Below, piece by piece: positions 1 to 6,416 of a stretch of DNA of 9,317 nucleotides. Numbering within the stretch: the first letter of the stretch is position 1; every line of letters starts with the position of its first letter. The translations under genes were made by a program, and so were the position numbers. The notes beneath the pieces are model-generated. The model was not told the DNA's origin. It made no database searches and saw only the letters and a program-made list of their open reading frames with translations. The stretch is from JBKJVQ01 sp046717125 (lineage in GTDB: Bacteria; Pseudomonadota; Alphaproteobacteria; Rhizobiales; Methyloligellaceae), in the NCBI GenBank assembly GCA_046717125.1, contig JBKJVQ010000033.1:1-9317 (forward strand). The letters run 5' to 3'.

Positions 1-60
1 GGCCTGAACCAAGCTAAGGGTCTCGATCGGGCGAACAACAGGGACAGGGCCTTCTTCTAG
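1..60 (+). CDS. C-terminal end of a pentapeptide-repeat protein (partial, 5' end outside window)
   Basis: Frame 1 is open from the first base to a TAG at 58-60 and reads GLNQAKGLDRANNRDRAFF. This closely resembles the last 19 residues of the complete pentapeptide-repeat protein just downstream (GLAQAIGFDRATNSEKAIR), with 10 of 19 positions identical in an ungapped alignment. Such tails, of the form 'GL..A.G.D.A.N...A', commonly follow the last pentapeptide coil. I infer that this is the 3' end of a second pentapeptide-repeat gene lying in tandem upstream. No repeat units are visible because only the tail is in the window. The alternative is a chance open frame of 19 codons, which the tail match makes unlikely. 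Function is unknown. Confidence 0.68.
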   Translation, partial: GLNQAKGLDRANNRDRAFF

Positions 61-193
61 ATTTGGGTTGCGCGACCTGACGCCCAAACCTGCGTCGGGT
101 TCGGCGGTCGCGGTCTGATCACGACGCCGCTTGGTGTTCGCAATAGGCGGCCCAGCCGTGACATGGCGTTCATTAGACTGTTAGCTTCCATTC

Positions 194-976
194 ATGTCGA
201 CGTTGCGCTTCCCGGTCGCCGCGCTCATTCTCTTCGTCTTCACGCTGGCTGGCGCGCAGGCTGCGGACGTTGCCCTGCGCTCCCTAATCACCGCTTTGAA
301 AACCGCAACACGCGAGCATCCGGTCGATTTCTCGGGATCAAACCTATCCGGGCTCGACCTTTCGGGACTTGATTTCAAAAGCGCCAACCTCGCCCGGTCC
401 AACATGCTGGGGGCCAATCTCAAAAACGCCGATCTTTCCGGGGCAGATCTCACCGGTGCCTATCTCGACAGGGCTTCGATCGCCGGCACGAATTTTTCCG
501 GCGCGAACCTGACCCAAGCGAGCTTTTTCGATGCCGTCAGCACAGTCGACTTCGAGCCGAGTTCGTGGCGCTCGGTCAATTTCTCCGGCGCGAATATGAG
601 GGGCGTCAAGATCATGGCGCGTATGAGCCGCGGCAACTTCTCAGGCGCAAATCTCTCGGCGGCGCGATTCGGACTTTCCGGCGGCTGGAGCCAGGGGCGG
701 GCTGACCTGTCCGGTGCAAATCTCAAAGGCGCCAATCTCAGGGGCGCGGTATTCGCTCATGCCAGCCTCATGTTCGCCGATCTCTCGAACGCAGACCTTT
801 CCGGCGCGAAGTTCCTGCTGGCCTCGCTGGCGCGCGCCAACCTGACCGGCGCGAACGTGACGGGCGCGGATTTCGCTGGCGCCGATCTCGACGGCGCAAT
901 TCTAAGGAACGTTAAGGGGCTCGCCCAGGCGATCGGCTTCGACCGCGCCACGAACAGCGAAAAGGCCATCCGCTGA
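194..976 (+). CDS. Secreted pentapeptide-repeat protein
   Basis: The 260-residue product starts with a Sec signal peptide: a short basic start, hydrophobic residues 6-20, and likely cleavage after AQA at 21-23. The rest is mostly A(D/N)LSGANL-type pentapeptide repeats, clearest at about 46-115, 129-160 and 169-240. These are expected to fold as a right-handed quadrilateral beta-helix in the periplasm. The repeats are interrupted at about 116-128 and 160-168, where loops probably protrude. The tail resembles the end of the gene upstream. The start is firm: an in-frame TAG lies at 182-184 and ATG 194 is the first start after it. No good Shine-Dalgarno sequence is visible. The TGA overlaps the ATG of the DUF1194 gene by one base, which suggests co-transcription and coupled translation. 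The fold says little about function, so the role is unknown. It may be a binding or scaffold protein, but that is a guess. Confidence 0.93.
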   Translation: MSTLRFPVAALILFVFTLAGAQAADVALRSLITALKTATREHPVDFSGSNLSGLDLSGLDFKSANLARSNMLGANLKNADLSGADLTGAYLDRASIAGTNFSGANLTQASFFDAVSTVDFEPSSWRSVNFSGANMRGVKIMARMSRGNFSGANLSAARFGLSGGWSQGRADLSGANLKGANLRGAVFAHASLMFADLSNADLSGAKFLLASLARANLTGANVTGADFAGADLDGAILRNVKGLAQAIGFDRATNSEKAIR

Positions 977-1725
977 TGCTGCAGCGTATGTGTCGGTGGC
1001 TCGCGGCGCTGTGCGCGATGCTTGGTGCGATCACCGCGCCGGCAGACATCCGTGAGGCCAAAAGCCAAGCCGAGATCGCCGACGTCGCGGTCGTCCTCGC
1101 TGTCGACGTCTCGAATTCGATCGACGCCAAACGCTATCGTCTGCAGATGGACGGCATCGCCGAAACATTCGAAGACCCCGACGTGCTTGCGGCCATCCTG
1201 TCGGACGGACACCGCTCCGTTCTCGTCAGCTTGGTCGAGTGGTCGAACACGCCGCGCATGACTGTGCCCTGGACGCTCCTGACCTCGAACGGCGACGCAA
1301 TCGCGTTTGCGGCGAAGGTGCGCAACACACGGCGGGAAGCGCAGGATTTCACCTGCATGTCGAAGGCGCTGGGGCACATCTACGACAAGGTGCTGCCCTT
1401 GCAGCCCGTGCCTGCGGCGCGAGTCATCATCGACGTGTCGGGCGACGGACGCGACAACTGCAACGCCGCCGAAAGCGTCTCTTCCATCCGCGACCGGCTG
1501 GCGTCCGAGGACGTGACGGTCAACGGTCTGCCTATTCTTGAGGGCGAGGAATCCGCGACGCTGGTCGACTGGTACAGGCAGAATGTGGTTGGCGGACCCG
1601 GGGCGTTTCTTATTCCCGCCAACGGCTTTTCCGACTTCAAACGCGCCATGCGGCTCAAATTCGTGACCGAGATTTCGCGCGCGCGAAGGGACCTTCCCAA
1701 GCTCGCCGCCAAACCCGCCCGCTGA
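976..1725 (+). CDS. Secreted DUF1194 (von Willebrand A-like) protein
   Basis: This 249-residue protein begins with a signal peptide (hydrophobic residues 8-21, likely cleavage after APA at 21-23). It then has a von Willebrand A-like fold of the DUF1194 type. The first beta-strand carries a DxSxS metal-site motif (D44, S46, S48 in DVSNSID). A later strand ends in DVSGDGRDN (153-161), where D157 would sit at the second acidic metal-site position; T126 is a possible third ligand. C127 and C162 could form a disulfide if the protein is periplasmic. The conserved segment LVEWS at 86-90 and the 'VNGLPI' strand at 182-187 also fit the family. DUF1194 proteins are common in Alphaproteobacteria and have no established function; metal-dependent protein binding is inferred from the fold. 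The ATG shares its A with the stop of the pentapeptide gene, so the two probably form one transcription unit. Confidence 0.93.
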   Translation: MLQRMCRWLAALCAMLGAITAPADIREAKSQAEIADVAVVLAVDVSNSIDAKRYRLQMDGIAETFEDPDVLAAILSDGHRSVLVSLVEWSNTPRMTVPWTLLTSNGDAIAFAAKVRNTRREAQDFTCMSKALGHIYDKVLPLQPVPAARVIIDVSGDGRDNCNAAESVSSIRDRLASEDVTVNGLPILEGEESATLVDWYRQNVVGGPGAFLIPANGFSDFKRAMRLKFVTEISRARRDLPKLAAKPAR

Positions 1726-1790
1726 CACCACGCAGATCGGTGGCAACTCTCGCGCCCTGGCTGTGTTGCTGCATCACTCAACGCACTCGC

Positions 1791-1795
1791 AGGAG
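1791..1795 (+). promoter_or_regulatory. Ribosome binding site of the dps remnant
   Basis: AGGAG sits six bases before ATG 1802. It fixes the start at 1802 rather than at the in-frame upstream ATG at 1763, which has no such site and would add a sequence unlike Dps. Confidence 0.75.
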
Positions 1796-1801
1796 TATGA
1801 C

Positions 1802-2358
1802 ATGGCCAAGAGCCCGAAACGCGCCACGCCCGCCAAGAAGCAACGCTCCGCTCCGAGCAAGCGCAATATCGAGATGCCCAACGATTTTACACCGGAGGCG
1901 GTAGAGCATATCGCGCAGTCGCTGAACGGGCTGCTGGCCGACACATTCGCGCTCTATCTCAAGACAAAGAACTTCCACTGGCATGTCAGCGGCCCGCATT
2001 TCCGCGACTAATATCTCATGTTCGACGAGCACGCGGCGCAGATTTTCGCCACGACCGACGACATTGCCGAGCGGGTCCGGAAGGTTGGCGGGTCCACGCT
2101 CCGCTCGATCGGCGAAATCTCGAAGCTGCAGCGCATTGCCGACAACAACGAGGAGTTCGTCGATCCTGCCGATATGCTCCGTGAGCTGATGGCCGACAAC
2201 AAGACGCTGCTCGCAAACCTCAGAGAGACACACGATCTCTGCGACGAATTCGACGACGTGGCGTCGGAAGCCTGATCGAAAACTGGATCGACGAGACCGA
2301 GCGTCGGCTCTGGTTCCTGTTCGAGGCGAGCCGCAGCGCAGACCGGTCGGGGCATTAG
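1802..2358 (+). pseudogene. dps: Dps-family DNA-binding ferritin, disrupted by a stop codon and a frameshift
   Basis: Reading through two lesions gives a 185-residue Dps/ferritin-like protein with a Lys/Arg-rich tail (residues 1-22), typical of DNA-binding Dps, and the conserved block KNFHWHVSGPHFRD. Intact Dps proteins form cytoplasmic dodecamers that oxidise and store iron and protect DNA. Lesion 1 is TAA at 2009-2011 (codon 70), where relatives have Tyr in 'RDYHL'. The next codon, TAT, gives Tyr at position 71 where relatives have a ferroxidase His. Counting from H59 (the equivalent of E. coli Dps H51), codon 71 matches H63; D75, D86 and E90 match D67, D78 and E82 and are intact. Lesion 2 is one missing base at about 2270-2273. 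The frame stops at TGA 2273, while the next frame continues with the conserved end LIENWIDETERRLWFLFEASR to TAG 2356-2358. The product as written would be 69 residues without most of the helical bundle. Sequencing error could explain the lost base in a C run, less easily the two altered codons. Confidence 0.87.
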
Positions 2359-2384
2359 CCTAAAACGAACGCCAACGCTGCGTT

Positions 2385-2407
2385 ATGCCCGGCCTCGTGC
2401 CGGGCAT
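2385..2407 (+). repeat. REP-like hairpin 1 (perfect 9 bp stem)
   Basis: ATGCCCGGC (2385-2393) and GCCGGGCAT (2399-2407) pair perfectly around the five-base loop CTCGT, and the right arm is followed by CCACG. This 'CCGGGCATCCACG' form is a common extragenic palindrome in Hyphomicrobiales genomes. It lies 26 bases after the dps remnant stop, between convergent genes. It could end transcription from either side, but no T run follows it, so a repeat element is the better name. Confidence 0.72.
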
Positions 2408-2440
2408 CCACGCTTCGGACCGACTGTTGTGAAGCCGTCG

Positions 2441-2463
2441 ATGGCCGGCTCGAGGCCGGACAT
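2441..2463 (-). repeat. REP-like hairpin 2, in inverted orientation
   Basis: ATGGCCGGC (2441-2449) pairs with GCCGGACAT (2455-2463) around the loop TCGAG, with eight of nine pairs and one G-A mismatch. The flank CATGACG read on the minus strand (CGTCATG) looks like the usual left edge of such repeats, so this copy points opposite to hairpin 1. The two copies, 33 bases apart, form an inverted pair like the bacterial interspersed mosaic elements. The pair ends 16 bases before the stop of the sugar dehydrogenase gene and may cap its mRNA. Confidence 0.6.
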
Positions 2464-2479
2464 GACGAACCTGCTGGTG

Positions 2480-3616
2480 CTAATTTCCTGCCTTCTCCGG
2501 CGACTTCCCCGGCGTCAGGCGCAGGATTTCGCCGTCATCCTCGTTGAGCGCGTAGACCGCGCCATCGGGGCCCTGCACGACATCGCGGATGCGGACACCC
2601 AGATCGATCCGCTCTTCGTCCGTGACCTTGTCGCCATCGAGCGTGAGCCGGACGATACCGAGCGCGGACAGGCCGCCGATCAGGATATTGCCCTTCCAGT
2701 CGGGAAACGCGTCGCCGGTGTAGACTGCCATGCCGGAAGGAGAAATGACCGGGGTCCAGAAATGTACGGGAGGCTTGAACTCGGGGCGAGTATCATGATC
2801 AGGAATCGGCACACCGGAATATTGGCTGCCGTTGCTGACGACAGGCCAACCGTAGTTCTGGCCCTTCTCGACAACGTTCAATTCGTCGCCTCCGCGCGGA
2901 CCGAATTCATGCTCCCAGATTTGTCCGGTCGCGGGGTCCTTGACGAGGCCCTGTCCGTTGCGATTGCCGTAGGTCCAGATCTCCGGCGCTGCCCCTTCCT
3001 TGCCAACGAACGGATTGTCATCGGGCACGGAACCGTCCGGGTTGATGCGGATAATGACGCCGACCGTGTTGGACACGTCCTGTGCCGGTTCGCCCTGGCC
3101 GCGATCGCCGGTCGTCGCATAAATCTTGCCATCGTCGCCGAACACGATGCGCGAGCCGAAATGCTGTCCTGCGGTGAATTTCGGCTTTTGGCTGAAAATG
3201 ACTTCCACGTCCTCGACCGCGCCTTCTGCGAGCTTGCCGCGCGCGACTGCCGTGCTTGCGCCGCCTTCGCCCGGTTCGGAGAATGCCCAGTAGATCAGGC
3301 GGCTCTTGTCGAAATCGGGGGCAACCGCAACGTCGAGCAGACCGCCCTGCCCCTTCGCCGAGACTTTGAGTACGCCTTTCAGCGGCTCGGATAGTTTGCC
3401 GTCCTTGCCGACGATGCGCATCGTCCCGCCCTTTTCCGTGACGATCATGCGTCCATCGGAGAGAAAATCGAGGCCCCAAGGCTCAATTAGCCCCGACGCC
3501 ACGGCCTCGATATTCACCGGGCCAGCCTTCGTCCTGACGCTCTTATCCTGGGCAAAGCCCGGCGTGGCCATCAGTGCGGCGATCGCCACGCTTGCAGAAA
3601 ATGTCTTGAAACGCAT
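2480..3616 (-). CDS. Periplasmic PQQ-dependent sugar dehydrogenase (GSDH family, YliI-like)
   Basis: The 378-residue product belongs to the glucose/sorbosone dehydrogenase family, six-bladed beta-propellers that oxidise aldose sugars with PQQ and calcium in the periplasm. A clear Sec signal peptide occupies residues 1-22 (hydrophobic 8-20, cleavage after GFA). Family motifs are IEPWGLDFLSDGRMIVTEK (44-62), GQGGLLDVAVAPDF (89-102), GQHFGSRIVFGDDGKIY (150-166) with the probable catalytic base H152, YGNRNGQGL (216-224), GPRGGDELN (239-247) and ISPSGMAVY (291-299). R219 and R241 are the likely PQQ-contacting arginines. Length matches E. coli YliI (about 370 residues). ATG 3616 is preferred because it begins the signal peptide; an in-frame GTG at 3655 would add 13 residues before it. 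The gene stands alone, convergent with the dps remnant. Electrons would pass to an unidentified acceptor. The sugar substrate cannot be read from sequence. Confidence 0.93.
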   Translation of the reverse strand: MRFKTFSASVAIAALMATPGFAQDKSVRTKAGPVNIEAVASGLIEPWGLDFLSDGRMIVTEKGGTMRIVGKDGKLSEPLKGVLKVSAKGQGGLLDVAVAPDFDKSRLIYWAFSEPGEGGASTAVARGKLAEGAVEDVEVIFSQKPKFTAGQHFGSRIVFGDDGKIYATTGDRGQGEPAQDVSNTVGVIIRINPDGSVPDDNPFVGKEGAAPEIWTYGNRNGQGLVKDPATGQIWEHEFGPRGGDELNVVEKGQNYGWPVVSNGSQYSGVPIPDHDTRPEFKPPVHFWTPVISPSGMAVYTGDAFPDWKGNILIGGLSALGIVRLTLDGDKVTDEERIDLGVRIRDVVQGPDGAVYALNEDDGEILRLTPGKSPEKAGN

Positions 3617-3850
3617 AAACAGGATTCCCGATTTGAGTGGAGCATCGAGCCGCACGCGGGCCGTATTGCCCTTGATGTGGGTATTGACCGGCCCTGCACG
3701 AGACCCCGCACGCCTGACGAAAGCGTGAAAAGGCCTTTCTGCAGAAGCGACCGAGGCTCAGGAATGCGCCTCCCGCCCGCCTAAAGAGATGCTAACCCGC
3801 CTCTGATAGAAGTGGCCGGTTCGTGCCTCGTGCGGGGAGCATCCGGTGTC
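3617..3850. other. Divergent intergenic region, promoters expected
   Basis: These 234 bases separate the starts of the sugar dehydrogenase (minus) and the unknown protein (plus), so both promoters should lie here. I see no convincing -35/-10 pair. The only notable structure is a perfect 10-base palindrome, AAAGGCCTTT, at 3729-3738. GGGGAG at 3834-3839 lies 11 bases before ATG 3851 and may be a widely spaced ribosome site. Confidence 0.4.
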
Positions 3851-4495
3851 ATGGCGAAAGCCCGGTTCCATAAATCACAGCGTGTGTTCGTGAAGCCGGT
3901 TGGCACATGGGCGCATATCGAGAGCGTCGTGCCCAAGTGGATCCGTGGCTGCGATGAACCGATCAAGGTGCTCTACGACTGCGGCATGGGAAGGGAATTC
4001 GGGCCGGAAGAGCTGGAGGAGGAAACCTCCGCCATCGCACGCGGCGCGGGGCTTCAGGGCGAGCAGGTCGAGTGGCGCGTGCTGCGCGGGCAAAACCGCT
4101 GGAAATCGGCCGAGCAGTGCGGCCATCACCCCTATCCGGGCACGCATCCCGTGCTGGTCACGACCGAACGGGACTGGGGCGGCTGGCGCGTGCCGGGCGC
4201 GGAGTACGATCTCGATCCGTTCCGGATCGAGCAACAAGCGCAGATGCTTGTGCGTGCGCCGGTGTTCTGCGAACTCGTCAGGCTTTTTGTTCTGCATGCC
4301 GACGCGGAGCCCGAGAACCTAAGTTTCGGAATGACGGAGCTTGCGCAGATCGCGCGGCGGGCGCTCAACGAGGTTGAGCACAAAGTTGGCCTTGTCGCCG
4401 AATCAGCGCCGGCCTCGAACGCTTCGCCACTCGCGGGTGATGATCGGGAATCAGCGTCGGCCTCGAACGCATTCGCTCCGCAATTGCAGTACTGA
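3851..4495 (+). CDS. Conserved alphaproteobacterial protein of unknown function
   Basis: This 214-residue soluble protein has no signal peptide or membrane segment. I do not recognise an enzymatic domain. Its start (MAKARFHKSQRVFVKP, then GTWAHIESVVPKWI) and the following 'VLYDCGMGREFGPEEL' look like a family of hypothetical proteins I associate with Alphaproteobacteria; this is recall, not a search. The core to about residue 183 has mixed charged and aromatic content, including WRVLRGQNRW (76-85) and HHPYPGTHPVLVTTE (93-107), then a likely helical part at 125-180. The last 31 residues are low-complexity and contain an imperfect 16-residue repeat. ATG 3851 is chosen because it begins the conserved sequence; an in-frame GTG at 3812 would add 13 residues. 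It converges on opgH with only 19 bases between stops, and nothing in the context suggests a role. Confidence 0.82.
   Translation: MAKARFHKSQRVFVKPVGTWAHIESVVPKWIRGCDEPIKVLYDCGMGREFGPEELEEETSAIARGAGLQGEQVEWRVLRGQNRWKSAEQCGHHPYPGTHPVLVTTERDWGGWRVPGAEYDLDPFRIEQQAQMLVRAPVFCELVRLFVLHADAEPENLSFGMTELAQIARRALNEVEHKVGLVAESAPASNASPLAGDDRESASASNAFAPQLQY
4400..4470 (+). repeat. Direct repeat in the 3' end of the unknown gene
   Basis: Two 23-base copies, 4400-4422 and 4448-4470, begin GAATCAGCG and end CCTCGAACGC. They differ at one base (C 4409, T 4457). The offset is 48 bases, so the protein repeats in frame every 16 residues: ESAPASNA, then ESASASNA. After the shared part, copy 2 has one extra A (4471), and both then continue with TTCGC before they diverge. 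Confidence 0.75.
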
Positions 4496-4514
4496 ATCGC
4501 CTGACGCGACGAGC

Positions 4515-6416
4515 TTATCCCAGCGCCGAAGCTGTCTTGCCGATATCGCGCGCGCGGGCCTTGGCGTCTTGTTCGCGCTCCTCCGGGATAACGAAAAGCC
4601 GTAGCCGCCGCGTGAAGTCGCCGGCGCCCGTCGTGGATGTGACTTGCGCCAACGCAATAGAGAGCAGGAGGCCCAGCCACACCGGCAGCATCCACAGGAA
4701 CAGGCTCGGCGCGATCAGCGCAGCCGCAAGAGCCAGCACGACGCCTGCCATCGTGTGATGCACATGGGCGGCGGCAGCGGCCGACCACGTCATCGAGCCG
4801 TCGTCGCGGCTTTGCGCGTTCCAGCCTGAGTCACGACCCATCAGAATCTGCATGACGAAGTTCGTCTGCAACAGCATCAGGACGGGGGCCATCAGCGCGG
4901 ATATCAGCGTTTCGAGGAACGCGCTCGCCATGATCGCGAAGCCGCCTCCCGAGCCGCGCCGGACATCCCTGCGCAAAATGGCGGCGATGACGGCGAGAAT
5001 CTTCGGGACGAGAAGGATGACGAAGGCAAAGCTCATCAGCGCCAAGGCGCGTTCGGCGTCGAAGGTTGGCCAGGTGGGAAACAGTGACCGGCCTTCGGGG
5101 AAATAGTCCGGCAGCATCACCGCGCCCTGCCACGCGAGGATCAGGCCGATAAACAGGAACAGGAGCCAAAGCGGCGACGACACATACGCCATGACGCCGG
5201 TCAGGAAATGGAACCGGTTGACCCAATGCAGTCCTGACACGGGCATGATGGCGATATGCTGAAGATTGCCCTGCGCCCACCGCCGGTCGCGCGTCGCGTG
5301 GTCCGCGAGGCTGGGCGGCGGCTCCTCGAACGAGCCCTCGATTTCGGGGCGCATCGTCACGTCCCAGCCCGCGCGCCGCAGCAGCGCGGCTTCGACGAAA
5401 TCGTGGCTCATGACATGGCCGCCGAACGGCTTGCGGCCGCGTAATTCCGGAAGTCCGCAGCCTTCGGCGAACGCCTTTACGCGAATGATTGCGTTGTGGC
5501 CCCAGAAGTTTCCTTCGCGGCCCTGCCACATGGCGATGCCCGATGCCACGACCGGACCGTAGATGGCCGAGCCGAACTGCTGCATGCGCGCAAACAGGCT
5601 GCGCCGGTTGATGAGGCGCGGCGTGGTCTGGATGAGGCCAGCGCGCGGATTTGCCTCCATATCCCTGACCAAGGCGATCATGGCATCGGCGGTCATTGTC
5701 GAGTCGGCGTCGAGAACGATCATGTGTTCGTAAGCGCCGCCCCAGCGCCGGACGAAATCGGCGACGTTTCCCGCTTTCTTGCCGACGTTCTCCTTGCGAC
5801 GCCGGTAATACACGCCAGTGCGGCCCGAGAACTCCCGCGCCATGCGCAGCGCGGCCGAATATTCCGCAGCAGCGACATTCTCATTCGTCGAATCGCTGAT
5901 GACGAAGACGTCAAAATGCCAGCCCTGCCCGGTATCCACCAGAGATTGCGTCATGCGTCTCAGCCGGGCGAAGACGATCTCAGTTTCTTCGTTGTAGACG
6001 GGCATCACAAGCGCGGTGCGCGAATTCAGCGCTTTGGCCGTGTCGACGCGAAGAGGCTTCCGCGACAGGACCGCGTAGAATCCCAACACGCTGTTGCCGG
6101 CCGCGAACGCGATCCAGCCGAATGTCATGATGAAAAGAACCAGGAAGACCAACTGCAACAGCGTGGCTTTTTCATCGCCGATGACATGCGACATTTCCCA
6201 CGCGCCGTACGTCGTGAGCGCGATCGTGATCGCCGTCACGAACAGCCGCGCTGCGACCGTCACGCTATCCATTGGACGCTTTGGCGAGGAGCGGAACGGA
6301 AACGCGCGGAAATCCTGCTCGGGCATTTCAAGCCGGGATTCGGGGGGAGTCAGCTCTGGGGCCGGCATACGCTCACGTATGCGGGCTGGGATCGCGCTGA
6401 GAGCTAGCGTGTCCAT
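4515..6416 (-). CDS. opgH: Glucan biosynthesis glucosyltransferase OpgH (MdoH)
   Basis: OpgH is the inner-membrane family 2 glycosyltransferase that polymerises UDP-glucose into the backbone of osmoregulated periplasmic glucans. The 633-residue product shows the family layout: a short cytoplasmic start, membrane segments at about 51-72 and 86-115, a cytoplasmic catalytic domain at 130-400, then hydrophobic segments at about 405-432, 456-482, 500-522 and 552-592. Catalytic-site motifs are PVYNEE (139-144), DSTNEN (175-180), DADS (236-239), SHDFVEAALLRRAGW (337-351) and RDRRWAQGNLQH (376-387), which matches the Q/RxxRW signature. E. coli OpgH is 847 residues; here the long N-terminal and C-terminal extensions are missing, as in many alphaproteobacterial forms. 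The ATG lies inside the end of opgG, overlapping by 13 bases, so translation is probably coupled. A later in-frame ATG at 6368 (M17) is a possible start. The gene is second in the opgGH operon. Confidence 0.96.
   Translation of the reverse strand: MDTLALSAIPARIRERMPAPELTPPESRLEMPEQDFRAFPFRSSPKRPMDSVTVAARLFVTAITIALTTYGAWEMSHVIGDEKATLLQLVFLVLFIMTFGWIAFAAGNSVLGFYAVLSRKPLRVDTAKALNSRTALVMPVYNEETEIVFARLRRMTQSLVDTGQGWHFDVFVISDSTNENVAAAEYSAALRMAREFSGRTGVYYRRRKENVGKKAGNVADFVRRWGGAYEHMIVLDADSTMTADAMIALVRDMEANPRAGLIQTTPRLINRRSLFARMQQFGSAIYGPVVASGIAMWQGREGNFWGHNAIIRVKAFAEGCGLPELRGRKPFGGHVMSHDFVEAALLRRAGWDVTMRPEIEGSFEEPPPSLADHATRDRRWAQGNLQHIAIMPVSGLHWVNRFHFLTGVMAYVSSPLWLLFLFIGLILAWQGAVMLPDYFPEGRSLFPTWPTFDAERALALMSFAFVILLVPKILAVIAAILRRDVRRGSGGGFAIMASAFLETLISALMAPVLMLLQTNFVMQILMGRDSGWNAQSRDDGSMTWSAAAAAHVHHTMAGVVLALAAALIAPSLFLWMLPVWLGLLLSIALAQVTSTTGAGDFTRRLRLFVIPEEREQDAKARARDIGKTASALG

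Noticed and set aside
62..88. Terminator after the first pentapeptide gene (TTTGGG and CCCAAA arms)
   Set aside because: A six-base stem with a 15-base loop and no T run is too weak to call.
757..1746. Minus-strand open frame of 329 codons opposite the pentapeptide and DUF1194 genes
   Set aside because: It mirrors two well-supported genes, has no recognisable domain or ribosome site, and such long antisense frames are expected in GC-rich coding DNA.
2009..2011. Recoding or readthrough of the TAA in dps
   Set aside because: TAA is not a selenocysteine codon and no recoding signal is seen; the neighbouring ligand loss and later frameshift point to decay.
2018..2275. Separate small gene starting at the ATG after the Dps stop codon
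   Set aside because: Its sequence is the middle of Dps in the same frame, there is no ribosome site before it, and it lacks the first helix and the end.
2429..3394. Plus-strand open frame of 321 codons opposite the sugar dehydrogenase
   Set aside because: The opposite strand has a signal peptide and all family motifs; this frame shows none and crosses REP hairpin 2.
4132..4788. Minus-strand open frame spanning the ends of the unknown gene and opgH
   Set aside because: It overlaps two genes out of frame with opgH; its only notable feature is the repeat already described.
5496..6407. Plus-strand open frame of 303 codons opposite opgH
   Set aside because: It shadows the catalytic domain of opgH and resembles no protein family.
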